Source of the DNA: Acetobacteraceae bacterium
Lineage (GTDB): Bacteria; Pseudomonadota; Alphaproteobacteria; Acetobacterales; Acetobacteraceae
Assembly (NCBI GenBank): GCA_004843165.1
Contig: CP039459.1
Location: forward strand, 1,627,001-1,691,000
DNA: 64,000 nucleotides
Direction of reading: 5' to 3'
A program made the translations under genes and the position numbers. Shown here piece after piece: positions 52,419-59,953 of this stretch. Within the stretch, counting starts at the first letter, position 1; each line of letters starts with the position of its first letter. The notes under the pieces were generated by a model. The model was not told the DNA's origin. It saw nothing but the letters and a program-made list of their open reading frames with translations, and did no database searches.

Positions 52419-54197
52419 TTGAGCTCTCTTAAAGATACGCTATTAAAGGAGCCTGTGTCTTTTTCTAGGGATGTTCTTCCCTCTGGGAATCGAGATATTT
52501 ATTTTAATCCGTGGGGATGGGGTAACAACAGGGTTATGGCAGGAAAAAGATCTTCTTTCACATCTATTTGGCAACGTAATGGCCAAGAAAACTGCTGGGC
52601 AGGGGTCCAGATGCGTACCTTAGAGGTGGAGGATAGTTTTGATGAGGAAAGAGAAGCACGGAAAGTTATTTTCCCGGCGATCTGGCCTGATAGTGCAAGC
52701 TATGGCTTGGAACAGCTTGCCAGCGCTCCTGCGGGTACCGTGCGTTTGCAATCGGAATCTGCTTGGTGGCTAAATTTGATGGCACCACCTTTGGAGGGCG
52801 ATTCTGACGCTGCTCTGGGAGATGGGTTTGTTGGGCTGTTGCTTTTAAGGCAAATGTCTCCTTCATTATCTTTATGGAAAAAAGACCTTTCTCAGTCACC
52901 CGCTTTTATTGTGCGCTTAAGTGCTTTTGTCGAAGAAGGTATTTTTCAAGCATCTCACTTTCTCGCTTGTTTGGAAATGGCTGCAAAAGGGCTGAAAAAA
53001 GCAGTTGAAAGTCGTACAAATCTTTCAATGCCGCTTCTCCCGATCTTTCAAGATGATGCAATAGATCTGTTTGAAACAGGGGGAAAAAAATCATCTGAAA
53101 ATGCTTTGGAAGAAAAAGCAGTCTCTTTTGAGGCTTCCTTTCTCCTTACGGATTTGGATTCAGCCCTGGCTGAAATGGGATTGGAATACGATTCCAATGC
53201 AGGGCGCTATGCGGCGCAAGGTATTGTTGCCTTAGCAAAATTGGCGGCTTATGCAGGGGAGGAGAATTTTGCAGCGTTGGTTGGCACAGATTCTCTCGTA
53301 CCTTTGGAGTCCCCACCGGAAATGCGGCACGCTGGTTTTGAGTTCTGCACAAGAATTTCACAGAATTTTCAAAAAAAACAACAGCAGATCTCTGAGACAT
53401 CTTTAAAAAAATCTTTTAGAATTAAGGTTGGTTTTTCCTCTCAAAGTCCTGTTGAAAGTCTTCTTGGTGTGGAAGCATGTGGTTTGGCACCGATCTTTTC
53501 CCCTTTGGATGAGGCGGGAAAAATTAGGCACTCTTTTACGTCACGCCTATTGCGTAAAGGGTTAACGCCGGAAACAGCCTTAGCCTTAACAATGGCTGGA
53601 GAGAGAAATTTTACGATGCCTGGTAATGCGGCGCATCTGAAAATGCGGGAAGCCGTGGCAGAAATTGGTTGTGTTTTACCGCCAATTCCAAATTTTGAGA
53701 CATGTGAAGTCAAAGCAAAGCTTGAAAGGGGCACACGTCGTTTGGTGCCGGCGCGTAAAAAAAGTTTAAGCGAGCATGTACTTTTAGATAATCGGGATCT
53801 TTTTTTTCAAGTTGGAGAATTTGAGGATGGTGCCCCTGCGGAATTGGAATTCCATATGCTCAAAGAATCTCCCCTTGCTAAAGGTTTAATGGCGTGCTTT
53901 GGGCAGGCTGTAAGCCTTGGTCTGCAATATGGCGTGCCGCTGGAAGCCTATGTTGAGCAATTTAAATATAGCGAGTTCCCACCCTTTGGCGAAATAGAGG
54001 GAGGGCGTAATATCAAACATGCAACCTCAATTTTAGATTATATTTTCCGTTCTTTGGCAGAATTATATTTAGGAAAAGTGATTCCCGACCATGAGGGGGC
54101 TGCAGGGACGGCAAAATTTTCACGTCCACGAAAAACAGCCTCTGAGAGTCTTTCTCTTCCTTTTAAAGAGGCAAGGCGCACAGGGACAGAAGGCTGA
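52419..54197 (+). CDS. TSCPD/class II ribonucleotide reductase-like protein, catalytic part missing
   Basis: A 592-residue protein. Residues 245-290 (DSALAEMGLEYDSNAGRYAA) match a C-terminal part of the B12-dependent reductase barrel, and residues 449-553 match its TSCPD region (AVSLGLQYGVPLEAYVEQF, IKHATSILDYIFRSLAELY). The N-terminal half matches nothing I recognise, and no catalytic cysteine/glutamate region of a reductase was found. It therefore looks like a non-catalytic relative. The start is uncertain: TTG at 52419 has no spacing to its GAGAGGGG, and Met40 (52536) is another option. Stop lies one base before atpI, so it shares the F0 transcript. Confidence 0.7.
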   Translation: MSSLKDTLLKEPVSFSRDVLPSGNRDIYFNPWGWGNNRVMAGKRSSFTSIWQRNGQENCWAGVQMRTLEVEDSFDEEREARKVIFPAIWPDSASYGLEQLASAPAGTVRLQSESAWWLNLMAPPLEGDSDAALGDGFVGLLLLRQMSPSLSLWKKDLSQSPAFIVRLSAFVEEGIFQASHFLACLEMAAKGLKKAVESRTNLSMPLLPIFQDDAIDLFETGGKKSSENALEEKAVSFEASFLLTDLDSALAEMGLEYDSNAGRYAAQGIVALAKLAAYAGEENFAALVGTDSLVPLESPPEMRHAGFEFCTRISQNFQKKQQQISETSLKKSFRIKVGFSSQSPVESLLGVEACGLAPIFSPLDEAGKIRHSFTSRLLRKGLTPETALALTMAGERNFTMPGNAAHLKMREAVAEIGCVLPPIPNFETCEVKAKLERGTRRLVPARKKSLSEHVLLDNRDLFFQVGEFEDGAPAELEFHMLKESPLAKGLMACFGQAVSLGLQYGVPLEAYVEQFKYSEFPPFGEIEGGRNIKHATSILDYIFRSLAELYLGKVIPDHEGAAGTAKFSRPRKTASESLSLPFKEARRTGTEG

Positions 54198-54198
54198 A

Positions 54199-54543
54199 AT
54201 GGCAGAAGAAAAAGATCCCTTTTCTTTTGCGGAAAGAATTGCCCGTTTAGAGGCAAGAAAACAGAGAAAAGTACCTTTTGTACAATTAGAGTCCAAAGAA
54301 TTCTTGGAAAAAAAAGAAGAAGGTGCTAAATCAAATTTATCCTCTGGACTAGGCCTTGCATTTCATCTTGCAAGCGATCTTATCGCTGGCCTCGCTGTAG
54401 GGGGTACCATAGGATATATAATAGATTATTGCCTCAGCTACCGTGCTATTTTCCTCATCATTTTTGTGTTTTTAGGATTTGCTGCTGGCTTGGTAAATAT
54501 GTGGCGCTCGCTGAGTCGGGCAGGTTTTTCGCCGTTAGATTGA
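54199..54543 (+). CDS. atpI: ATP synthase protein I
   Basis: A 114-residue protein with a polar N-terminus (MAEEKDPFSFAERIARLEAR) and two membrane helices (LASDLIAGLAVGGTIGYII, AIFLIIFVFLGFAAGLVN) ending in the conserved MWRSLSRAG. AtpI helps assemble the c-ring. The start is fixed by the family pattern and lies one base after the previous stop. A longer frame upstream is only a shadow of the neighbour. Confidence 0.9.
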   Translation: MAEEKDPFSFAERIARLEARKQRKVPFVQLESKEFLEKKEEGAKSNLSSGLGLAFHLASDLIAGLAVGGTIGYIIDYCLSYRAIFLIIFVFLGFAAGLVNMWRSLSRAGFSPLD

Positions 54544-54579
54544 TTCTAAAGGGCGCTAATAAGTAAAGGGAAGGGCAAG

Positions 54580-55338
54580 ATGGCAGGTCAATCCAAAATT
54601 GACGTGATGGATGGATTTAGACTTCATCCCGAATTTGGTCAGGTAGGTGAAAAGCTTGGAATTTCTCAAGCGCCTTTGTTTATGCTGGCTGGCGCGATCT
54701 TGGTTTGCGTTTTCTTCTGGATTGCGATGCGCAATAAGGCGATGATTCCTTCTCGCCTTCAGACCTCCGCTGAATTTGCTTACATTTTTGTGCGTGATAT
54801 GGTCGAAGCCAATATGGGAGCGCGTGGCAAGTTTTTCTTCCCATTCGTCTTTACATTATTCTTCTTTGTTCTTGCAGGGAATTATATTGGTCTTTTGCCA
54901 TATTCTTATACTTATACAAGTCATTTGGCCGTAACATTGGCGCTTGCAATGACTGTTTTTATTATGGCATTGCTGGTCTCTCTCTTTTATCAAGGTTTTG
55001 GGTTTTTTAAGCATTTTATGCCTGCGGGTGTTTCAATGTGGCTTTCCCCGATCTTGATTCCGATTGAGATTTTATCTTGGCTATCGCGTCCAATTAGTCT
55101 TTCTGTCCGTTTGTTTGCAAATATGGTTGCGGGACATGTGTTGATGGAAGTCTTTGCTTTGGGCACGGTGATGCTCATGGGATTCGGTATTGTCGGTTAT
55201 GCGTTTGGTATTATCCCCATCATTTTAAATATGGCTTTGATTGGTCTGGAACTATTGGTGGGCGGATTGCAAGCATATATCTTTGCCTTGTTGACATGCA
55301 TTTATCTCGGTGAAGCTGTTGGTGAGGGATCTCATTAA
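54580..55338 (+). CDS. atpB: ATP synthase F0 subunit a
   Basis: A 252-residue membrane protein with about six helices. The essential arginine lies in RPISLSVRLFANMVAGHVLM, and GLLPYSYTYTSHLAVTLALA and the last helix (GLQAYIFALLTCIYLGEAV) are typical. It forms the proton half-channels beside the c-ring. It follows atpI by 36 bases. Confidence 0.97.
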   Translation: MAGQSKIDVMDGFRLHPEFGQVGEKLGISQAPLFMLAGAILVCVFFWIAMRNKAMIPSRLQTSAEFAYIFVRDMVEANMGARGKFFFPFVFTLFFFVLAGNYIGLLPYSYTYTSHLAVTLALAMTVFIMALLVSLFYQGFGFFKHFMPAGVSMWLSPILIPIEILSWLSRPISLSVRLFANMVAGHVLMEVFALGTVMLMGFGIVGYAFGIIPIILNMALIGLELLVGGLQAYIFALLTCIYLGEAVGEGSH

Positions 55339-55418
55339 CTTTAATATAAAGTTGCTGATTTTTGTGACCCGGTATTGTTTTTAAAAACGGGTTTTTATTA
55401 GAGAAAGAGGAAAAAAAA

Positions 55419-55673
55419 ATGGTTCAAGATACAGTTCAGCTTGCTGTTGCTTTAACTGAAGTTGCCCATAAATGCGGTGCTGGTTTAGCCGTTATCGCTC
55501 TTGCAGGTTCTGGTGTCGGTATTGGTAGCATTTTTGCGTCACTTGTTACGGCAGTCGCACGTAACCCAGCATCACGTGCACAGGTTTTCGGTCTTGCAAT
55601 GCTTGGCTTTGCATTAACAGAAGCTATTGCATTGTTTGCTTTGTTAATTGCTTTCATCATCCTGTTCGTTTAA
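55419..55673 (+). CDS. atpE: ATP synthase F0 subunit c
   Basis: An 84-residue two-helix hairpin. The proton-binding residue is Glu68 in [17 protein letters not shown], the polar loop is ARNPASRAQ and the first helix is glycine-rich ([14 protein letters not shown]). The N-terminus is about ten residues longer than is usual for related c subunits (74-75), with [14 protein letters not shown] preceding the normal start. A strong AAAGAGGA site lies before the ATG, so the extension is probably real. Confidence 0.95.
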   Translation: MVQDTVQLAVALTEVAHKCGAGLAVIALAGSGVGIGSIFASLVTAVARNPASRAQVFGLAMLGFALTEAIALFALLIAFIILFV

Positions 55674-55717
55674 TCGATAGATTTTTTTTACGAATAGACT
55701 ACTGGAGCGGGAGAGCG

Positions 55718-56344
55718 ATGCGTAGTAAAATTTCTTCCCTTTGTGCTGGCAGAGGGGCAAAAATCCTTTTTGTCGCTGGAGGCGTTGCTTTTCCGGCTCT
55801 GAGTCATGCTGAGGGGATGCCGCAGCTAGAACTGGGAAACTGGCTTGTTCAGGCGCAAGTTTTTTGGGGTGCAGGAATCTTTTTCCTTTTTATGTTGGCG
55901 TTAAGATATTCTGTTATGCCGCATATCGAAAAAATCCTTGCCGAACGTGAAGCACGTATTGAGGCTGATCTCGCTTATGCAAAGCAGGCTCAAATAGAAG
56001 CTGAAAATCTCAAAGCAGATATTGAGGCCGAGATTCAGGCTTCTCGATTAAAAATTCAAAAAAATATGCAGGATATAGCCGATCAAAATCGTCAGAGATT
56101 TAAGGTGCAAGAAGCTGAGCTTCGTCAGCAGATGCAGGCAAAAATGCTTGTTGAAGTTGGAGAAATGGAGCTTTCGGTACAAGAGGCAAAAAAAGATTTG
56201 CATAAAATCTTTGAACCTGTTGCGGAATTTATTGTTGGGCGTTGCCTAAGCGGAAGCAAGTCGCTAGATGCGCAAAATTCACCAGAGAAGCTAGAAGCGC
56301 GGAATTTTTTACTGCGTGAACATGCTCAAAAATATCACGCTTAA
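55718..56344 (+). CDS. atpF2: ATP synthase F0 subunit b'
   Basis: A 208-residue protein with a short N-terminal hydrophobic part ending SHAEGMPQLELGNWLVQAQ, a membrane helix (VFWGAGIFFLFMLALRYSVM) and a long charged helix that forms the peripheral stalk with subunit b. The position between atpE and atpF is the alphaproteobacterial layout. The N-terminal 30 residues look like a signal peptide, common for b'. Confidence 0.93.
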   Translation: MRSKISSLCAGRGAKILFVAGGVAFPALSHAEGMPQLELGNWLVQAQVFWGAGIFFLFMLALRYSVMPHIEKILAEREARIEADLAYAKQAQIEAENLKADIEAEIQASRLKIQKNMQDIADQNRQRFKVQEAELRQQMQAKMLVEVGEMELSVQEAKKDLHKIFEPVAEFIVGRCLSGSKSLDAQNSPEKLEARNFLLREHAQKYHA

Positions 56345-56375
56345 AATAGCAATAAAGTAAGGAGCACTCTCTCTA

Positions 56376-56876
56376 ATGTTTATATTTGCTGATCCACGGA
56401 CTTGGGTGGGTGTCGCTTTCATTGTCTTCTTCCTCATTTTTGGTCGTAAACTTTGGAATGCTCTTAAAGAGCAACTTGATGCGAAAAGAAATGCGATCCG
56501 TTCTGATTTTGAAGAGGCAGCTTCCCTACGTGAAGAAGCAGAGAAATTAATGCTTCAAGCAAAAGAAGAGCGTAAACAAGCAGAAGATGATGCGGCTGCG
56601 ATGATCGTAAAATCAAAGCTCGAAGCTGAATTTCTAGAAAGAGAAGCACAAAAACGTCTAAAAGAGGAGGCCGATAGCTACCTCAAAAGAACGGAAATTC
56701 AGATCGAAGCAATGAAACAAGCTGCAAAAGATTCTCTACGACAAGAGGTTCTTGAGACAGCGATTAAAATTGCCTCTGAAGTTCTTGAAAAAGATTTAGA
56801 GAATAATAAAGATCTACGTGAGAGGATGACAGAAAATTCTCTTTCTCGTCTCTCTGAGATGGCGCACGTTTCTTAA
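56376..56876 (+). CDS. atpF: ATP synthase F0 subunit b
   Basis: A 166-residue protein with one membrane helix (TWVGVAFIVFFLIFGRKLW) and a long highly charged coiled helix (DAKRNAIRSDFEEAASLREE). It holds the F1 stator with b'. AAGGAGCACTCTCTCT lies upstream. It is the last F0 gene; the F1 genes are elsewhere. A glycosyltransferase gene starts three bases later. Confidence 0.96.
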   Translation: MFIFADPRTWVGVAFIVFFLIFGRKLWNALKEQLDAKRNAIRSDFEEAASLREEAEKLMLQAKEERKQAEDDAAAMIVKSKLEAEFLEREAQKRLKEEADSYLKRTEIQIEAMKQAAKDSLRQEVLETAIKIASEVLEKDLENNKDLRERMTENSLSRLSEMAHVS

Positions 56877-56879
56877 ATC

Positions 56880-57626
56880 TTGTTGAAAAATTCTGAAAAA
56901 CCTCATTTAGCACTTGTTATTCCAGTGTTAAATGAGGCTAAAAATATTCTTCCTGTTTTTAAAGAAATTTCAGATTTCAAGAACTTATTCCCACCCTTTG
57001 AAATTTTAGTGGTGGATGATGGAAGCCAAGATGAGAGTTTGGCCTTCTTACAGGAAGCGCGTCGGCGTTATAAACTTCCGATGCGAATTTTTAAACATCC
57101 TATTCCTTTAGGAAAATCAGCCGCTTTATATACTGCGATTTCACAGGCAGAGGCCTTCTGGATTGCAACAATGGATGCAGATGGCCAGGATAATCCTCTT
57201 TTTATTCCTGAATTTTTGAAGCAGGCAGAGATACTTTTAAAGAAAGGTCTCTCTCCGATGATTGTTGGGGAGCGGATAAAGCGCCGTGATTATTTTTCAC
57301 GACGTCTGGCAACTAAAATCGCCAATAAGATACGTTCAACGCTTTTAAAAGATAATTGTTCAGATACGGCAGCACCGATAAAGGTTTTTTCTAAAAGCTT
57401 TTTTTTATCTTTGCCGCAATTTGAGGGATTGCATCGTTTTTTGCCGGCTTTTATGAAGATGAAAAAAGGGCATGTTGAGATGATGCCGGTTATTCATCGC
57501 CCACGCCTTCATGGAAAGTCGAAATATACGAATATTTCGAGAGCTTTTTTAGGTTTTTTTGATCTTTTAGGTGTTTATTGGTTTTTGAAAAGAAATCGAA
57601 ATAATCGCTTTTTTAAAGAATATTAA
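56880..57626 (+). CDS. glycosyltransferase family 2, polyprenyl-phosphate type
   Basis: A 248-residue protein with the GT-A motifs LVIPVLNEAKNILPVF, VVDDGSQDESL and ATMDADGQDNP, then a basic C-terminal helix (FLKRNRNNRF). The SDTAAPIKVFSKSFF and HRPRLHGKSKY region resembles dolichol/undecaprenyl phosphate glycosyltransferases. It pairs with the membrane glycosyltransferase two bases downstream, as ArnC does with ArnT. Translation starts at TTG 56880 or 56883, with no clear ribosome-binding site, so it may rely on coupling to atpF. Confidence 0.85.
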   Translation: MLKNSEKPHLALVIPVLNEAKNILPVFKEISDFKNLFPPFEILVVDDGSQDESLAFLQEARRRYKLPMRIFKHPIPLGKSAALYTAISQAEAFWIATMDADGQDNPLFIPEFLKQAEILLKKGLSPMIVGERIKRRDYFSRRLATKIANKIRSTLLKDNCSDTAAPIKVFSKSFFLSLPQFEGLHRFLPAFMKMKKGHVEMMPVIHRPRLHGKSKYTNISRAFLGFFDLLGVYWFLKRNRNNRFFKEY

Positions 57627-57628
57627 AG

Positions 57629-59287
57629 ATGCAAAAGCCCATTCTTTTTTATGTTGCTGTTATTGGGGCTTTGATCGCTTTTTGCCTTGCTTTGCCAGCA
57701 CGTCAGACACTTGCGCCCTTTGATCGGGATGAGGCCCGTTATATGCAGGCCAGTCGTCAAATGGATCAAACAAATGATTTTATTCAAATTTATTTCCAGG
57801 ATACGCCTAGGAATCATCAGCCTGCGGGGCTGTATTGGCTTGAGGTTGCAGCCCTTAAAATAGATAAAAAAATTTATGGTAATAAGATCATTAGCGCCCC
57901 TTTTGTCTATCGTTTACCGGCTTTATTTGCGGCAGCATTGATCGGTGGTTTGACAGCTTTTATCGGGGCGTTTCTTTTTTCGCCATGGATTGGGATTTCT
58001 GCGACCATCTTATTGAGCAGTACGGTTCTTTTTAGTGTTGAAAGCCGTTTGGCAACTCCTGATCCTTGCTTGTTAGCTTTTATCATGGCGATGATGTCTT
58101 TGTTGGTTTTAATTCTGCGTCAGCAGGAAAGAGGCGAGAAGACATCTTTTTTATACGCTTTAGGCTATTGGGGGATAATGGGCGGAGGTCTTTTAATAAA
58201 AGGGCCAATTATTCTTCTCCCCGCTTTTCTTACGCCTCTCGCACTTTCTCTTACAGGGAATGGGAAAGAGCTTTGGAAGCGATTATCCTTATGGGGAATT
58301 ATTTTCTCTCTTTTACTTGCGCTGCCTTGGTACCTTGCTATTTATTTGAAAACAGATGGACAGTTTTTTGCCTATGCCCTCAAGCATAATTTCTTTGGAA
58401 AGATTGTTGGGGCGCAGGAAACGCATGGCTTTCCTCCTGGTTATTATCTTGTTACTTTTTTGCTGGCTTTTTGGCCGGGAAGTTATCTTTTTGTAAAATC
58501 TTTTCCAGAAGTTTGGAAAGCACGCTTTACATGGCAGGTTCGTTTTCTTTTATGCTGGATCATTCCTTTTTGGCTTATTTTTGAATGTGTGCCAACAAAA
58601 TTACCGCATTATATCTTGCCCATTTATCCAGCAATAGCGATTCTAACATCTGCTTTTTTCTTTAAGGAATCCGCTTTTAAAGAAAAATATTTTAAAATCT
58701 CTGTAAATTGTTATGGGATTTTATGGGGTTTTTTAAGCCTATCATTGCCGATAGGGGTTGTTTTGCTCTTAAAGAAAGATCATGCGCCTATTTCGTTGAT
58801 ATTGTGGGGTATCATCGTCTTTTCTCTTTTGAGCATGATAGGCGCCATTTTTTATCTATTAAAAGATAAAAATCTCACAGGTTTTGTCTTACTTCTTTTT
58901 TCGGCACTCTCCCTTGAAATGGGTATTTATTTGTGTGCATTGCCTGTCTTTTCAATTTTCCACCTTTCTGAAAAGACGGCAAGAATTTTTGAAATGCAGA
59001 AACCTTGCGCGCAAAGCCGTCTTATTTCGATTTCTTATAAAGAGCCAAGTCTTGTTTTTTTAGTCGGTGGAGAGCGTACTATTCTTTCAGGAAAATTAAA
59101 GGCGCTTTCTCTTTTAAAAGCAGAAAATAGCTGTGATATTCTCTTGTTAGATTGGAAAAGAGAAGGGGATTTTTTAGATTTGGCTTCTCAAAATCATCTT
59201 TCTCTACAGAATGTGGCACAGCTTCAAGGGCAGAATTATTCAAATGGCCATTATCTAGATTTAAGATTTTATAAAAAAAGCCCCTAA
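57629..59287 (+). CDS. ArnT/PMT-like membrane glycosyltransferase
   Basis: A 552-residue protein with about 11-12 membrane helices. The first periplasmic loop carries PFDRDEARYMQASRQM, the DE pair typical of GT-C enzymes such as ArnT and protein mannosyltransferases, then NHQPAGLYWLEVAALK. It likely transfers a sugar from the polyprenyl phosphate made by the preceding enzyme to lipid A or another envelope acceptor. Directly follows the family 2 gene. The acceptor is unknown. Confidence 0.87.
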   Translation: MQKPILFYVAVIGALIAFCLALPARQTLAPFDRDEARYMQASRQMDQTNDFIQIYFQDTPRNHQPAGLYWLEVAALKIDKKIYGNKIISAPFVYRLPALFAAALIGGLTAFIGAFLFSPWIGISATILLSSTVLFSVESRLATPDPCLLAFIMAMMSLLVLILRQQERGEKTSFLYALGYWGIMGGGLLIKGPIILLPAFLTPLALSLTGNGKELWKRLSLWGIIFSLLLALPWYLAIYLKTDGQFFAYALKHNFFGKIVGAQETHGFPPGYYLVTFLLAFWPGSYLFVKSFPEVWKARFTWQVRFLLCWIIPFWLIFECVPTKLPHYILPIYPAIAILTSAFFFKESAFKEKYFKISVNCYGILWGFLSLSLPIGVVLLLKKDHAPISLILWGIIVFSLLSMIGAIFYLLKDKNLTGFVLLLFSALSLEMGIYLCALPVFSIFHLSEKTARIFEMQKPCAQSRLISISYKEPSLVFLVGGERTILSGKLKALSLLKAENSCDILLLDWKREGDFLDLASQNHLSLQNVAQLQGQNYSNGHYLDLRFYKKSP

Positions 59288-59300
59288 AAAGGGGCTTTTT
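59273..59300. terminator. bidirectional rho-independent terminator
   Basis: AAAAAAAGCCCC pairs with GGGGCTTTTT around TAAAAA, overlapping the end of the membrane glycosyltransferase gene. T tracts follow on both strands, so it also serves the convergent coiled-coil protein gene. Confidence 0.88.
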
Positions 59301-59320
59301 ATGGCTTAAAAGTTTAAACA

Positions 59321-59938
59321 TTAATGGAAAAGACTTTTGAGACTATTGAGCGTTTCTTGGTTATTCTCTTTGAGACTTTTGATTGTCTCTTTATTTTGCT
59401 CTGCCAGCTGTTTTAACTGATTTTTATTCTGGCTGAGAATATTTTGAAGCTGTTGCTGCTGCTGTGACTTCGAATTATTTAAAGCTTCCCGCTGAGATTC
59501 TTCTTTTTGACGTAGTGTTTCAATCTGTTGCTTGAATTTATTCTGCTGTTGTTGCGGCAGAGACGTATATTTCTTTTTCAGGTCGTTCAGACGGTTGATT
59601 TGCGCCTGCTGATCCTGCTGCATTTTCATTGCACGATCCGCATAGGCTTGTTTTTCAGCATTGATACTATCTTGTAATTGTTTTTGCTTATCGAGAGAGG
59701 CATTTGCAAGCTGGTTTTGTTTGTCCTGAATGTTTTTTAAAGCTTCTGCTTGTTTTTGATTATAGTCCGTTAGACGATTTTGAAGGGCTTGGTTTAAACA
59801 TTCTTGCTGCTGTAACTGCCTACTTGCGAGTGTATCCGCACTTCCATTTGCAAGCGGACAAGCTGTTTCTGCATAAGCAGCAGAGGTGCCAAAAGTTAAA
59901 AGTGCAAAACCTGTTAAGAGAGAAAAACGTAAATTCAT
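59321..59938 (-). CDS. exported glutamine-rich coiled-coil protein
   Basis: A 205-residue protein with a signal peptide (SLLTGFALLTFGTSAAYA, mature at ETACP). Nearly all of the mature part is a heptad-like coiled coil rich in Gln, Asn, Lys and Leu (QQQQQNKF, QQQQQLQNILSQ). No enzyme motif is present. Two cysteines (TACPLANG, QQECLN) at its N-terminus may pair. It is encoded 15 bases downstream of hpnN and is probably co-transcribed. Good RBS AAGGAAA. The role may be structural in the periplasm; this is a guess. Confidence 0.7.
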   Translation of the reverse strand: MNLRFSLLTGFALLTFGTSAAYAETACPLANGSADTLASRQLQQQECLNQALQNRLTDYNQKQAEALKNIQDKQNQLANASLDKQKQLQDSINAEKQAYADRAMKMQQDQQAQINRLNDLKKKYTSLPQQQQNKFKQQIETLRQKEESQREALNNSKSQQQQQLQNILSQNKNQLKQLAEQNKETIKSLKENNQETLNSLKSLFH

Positions 59939-59953
59939 GTTGTATTTCCTTAT

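Noticed and set aside
52419-54197. Functional ribonucleotide reductase
   Set aside because: The catalytic region is not seen; only C-terminal pieces match.
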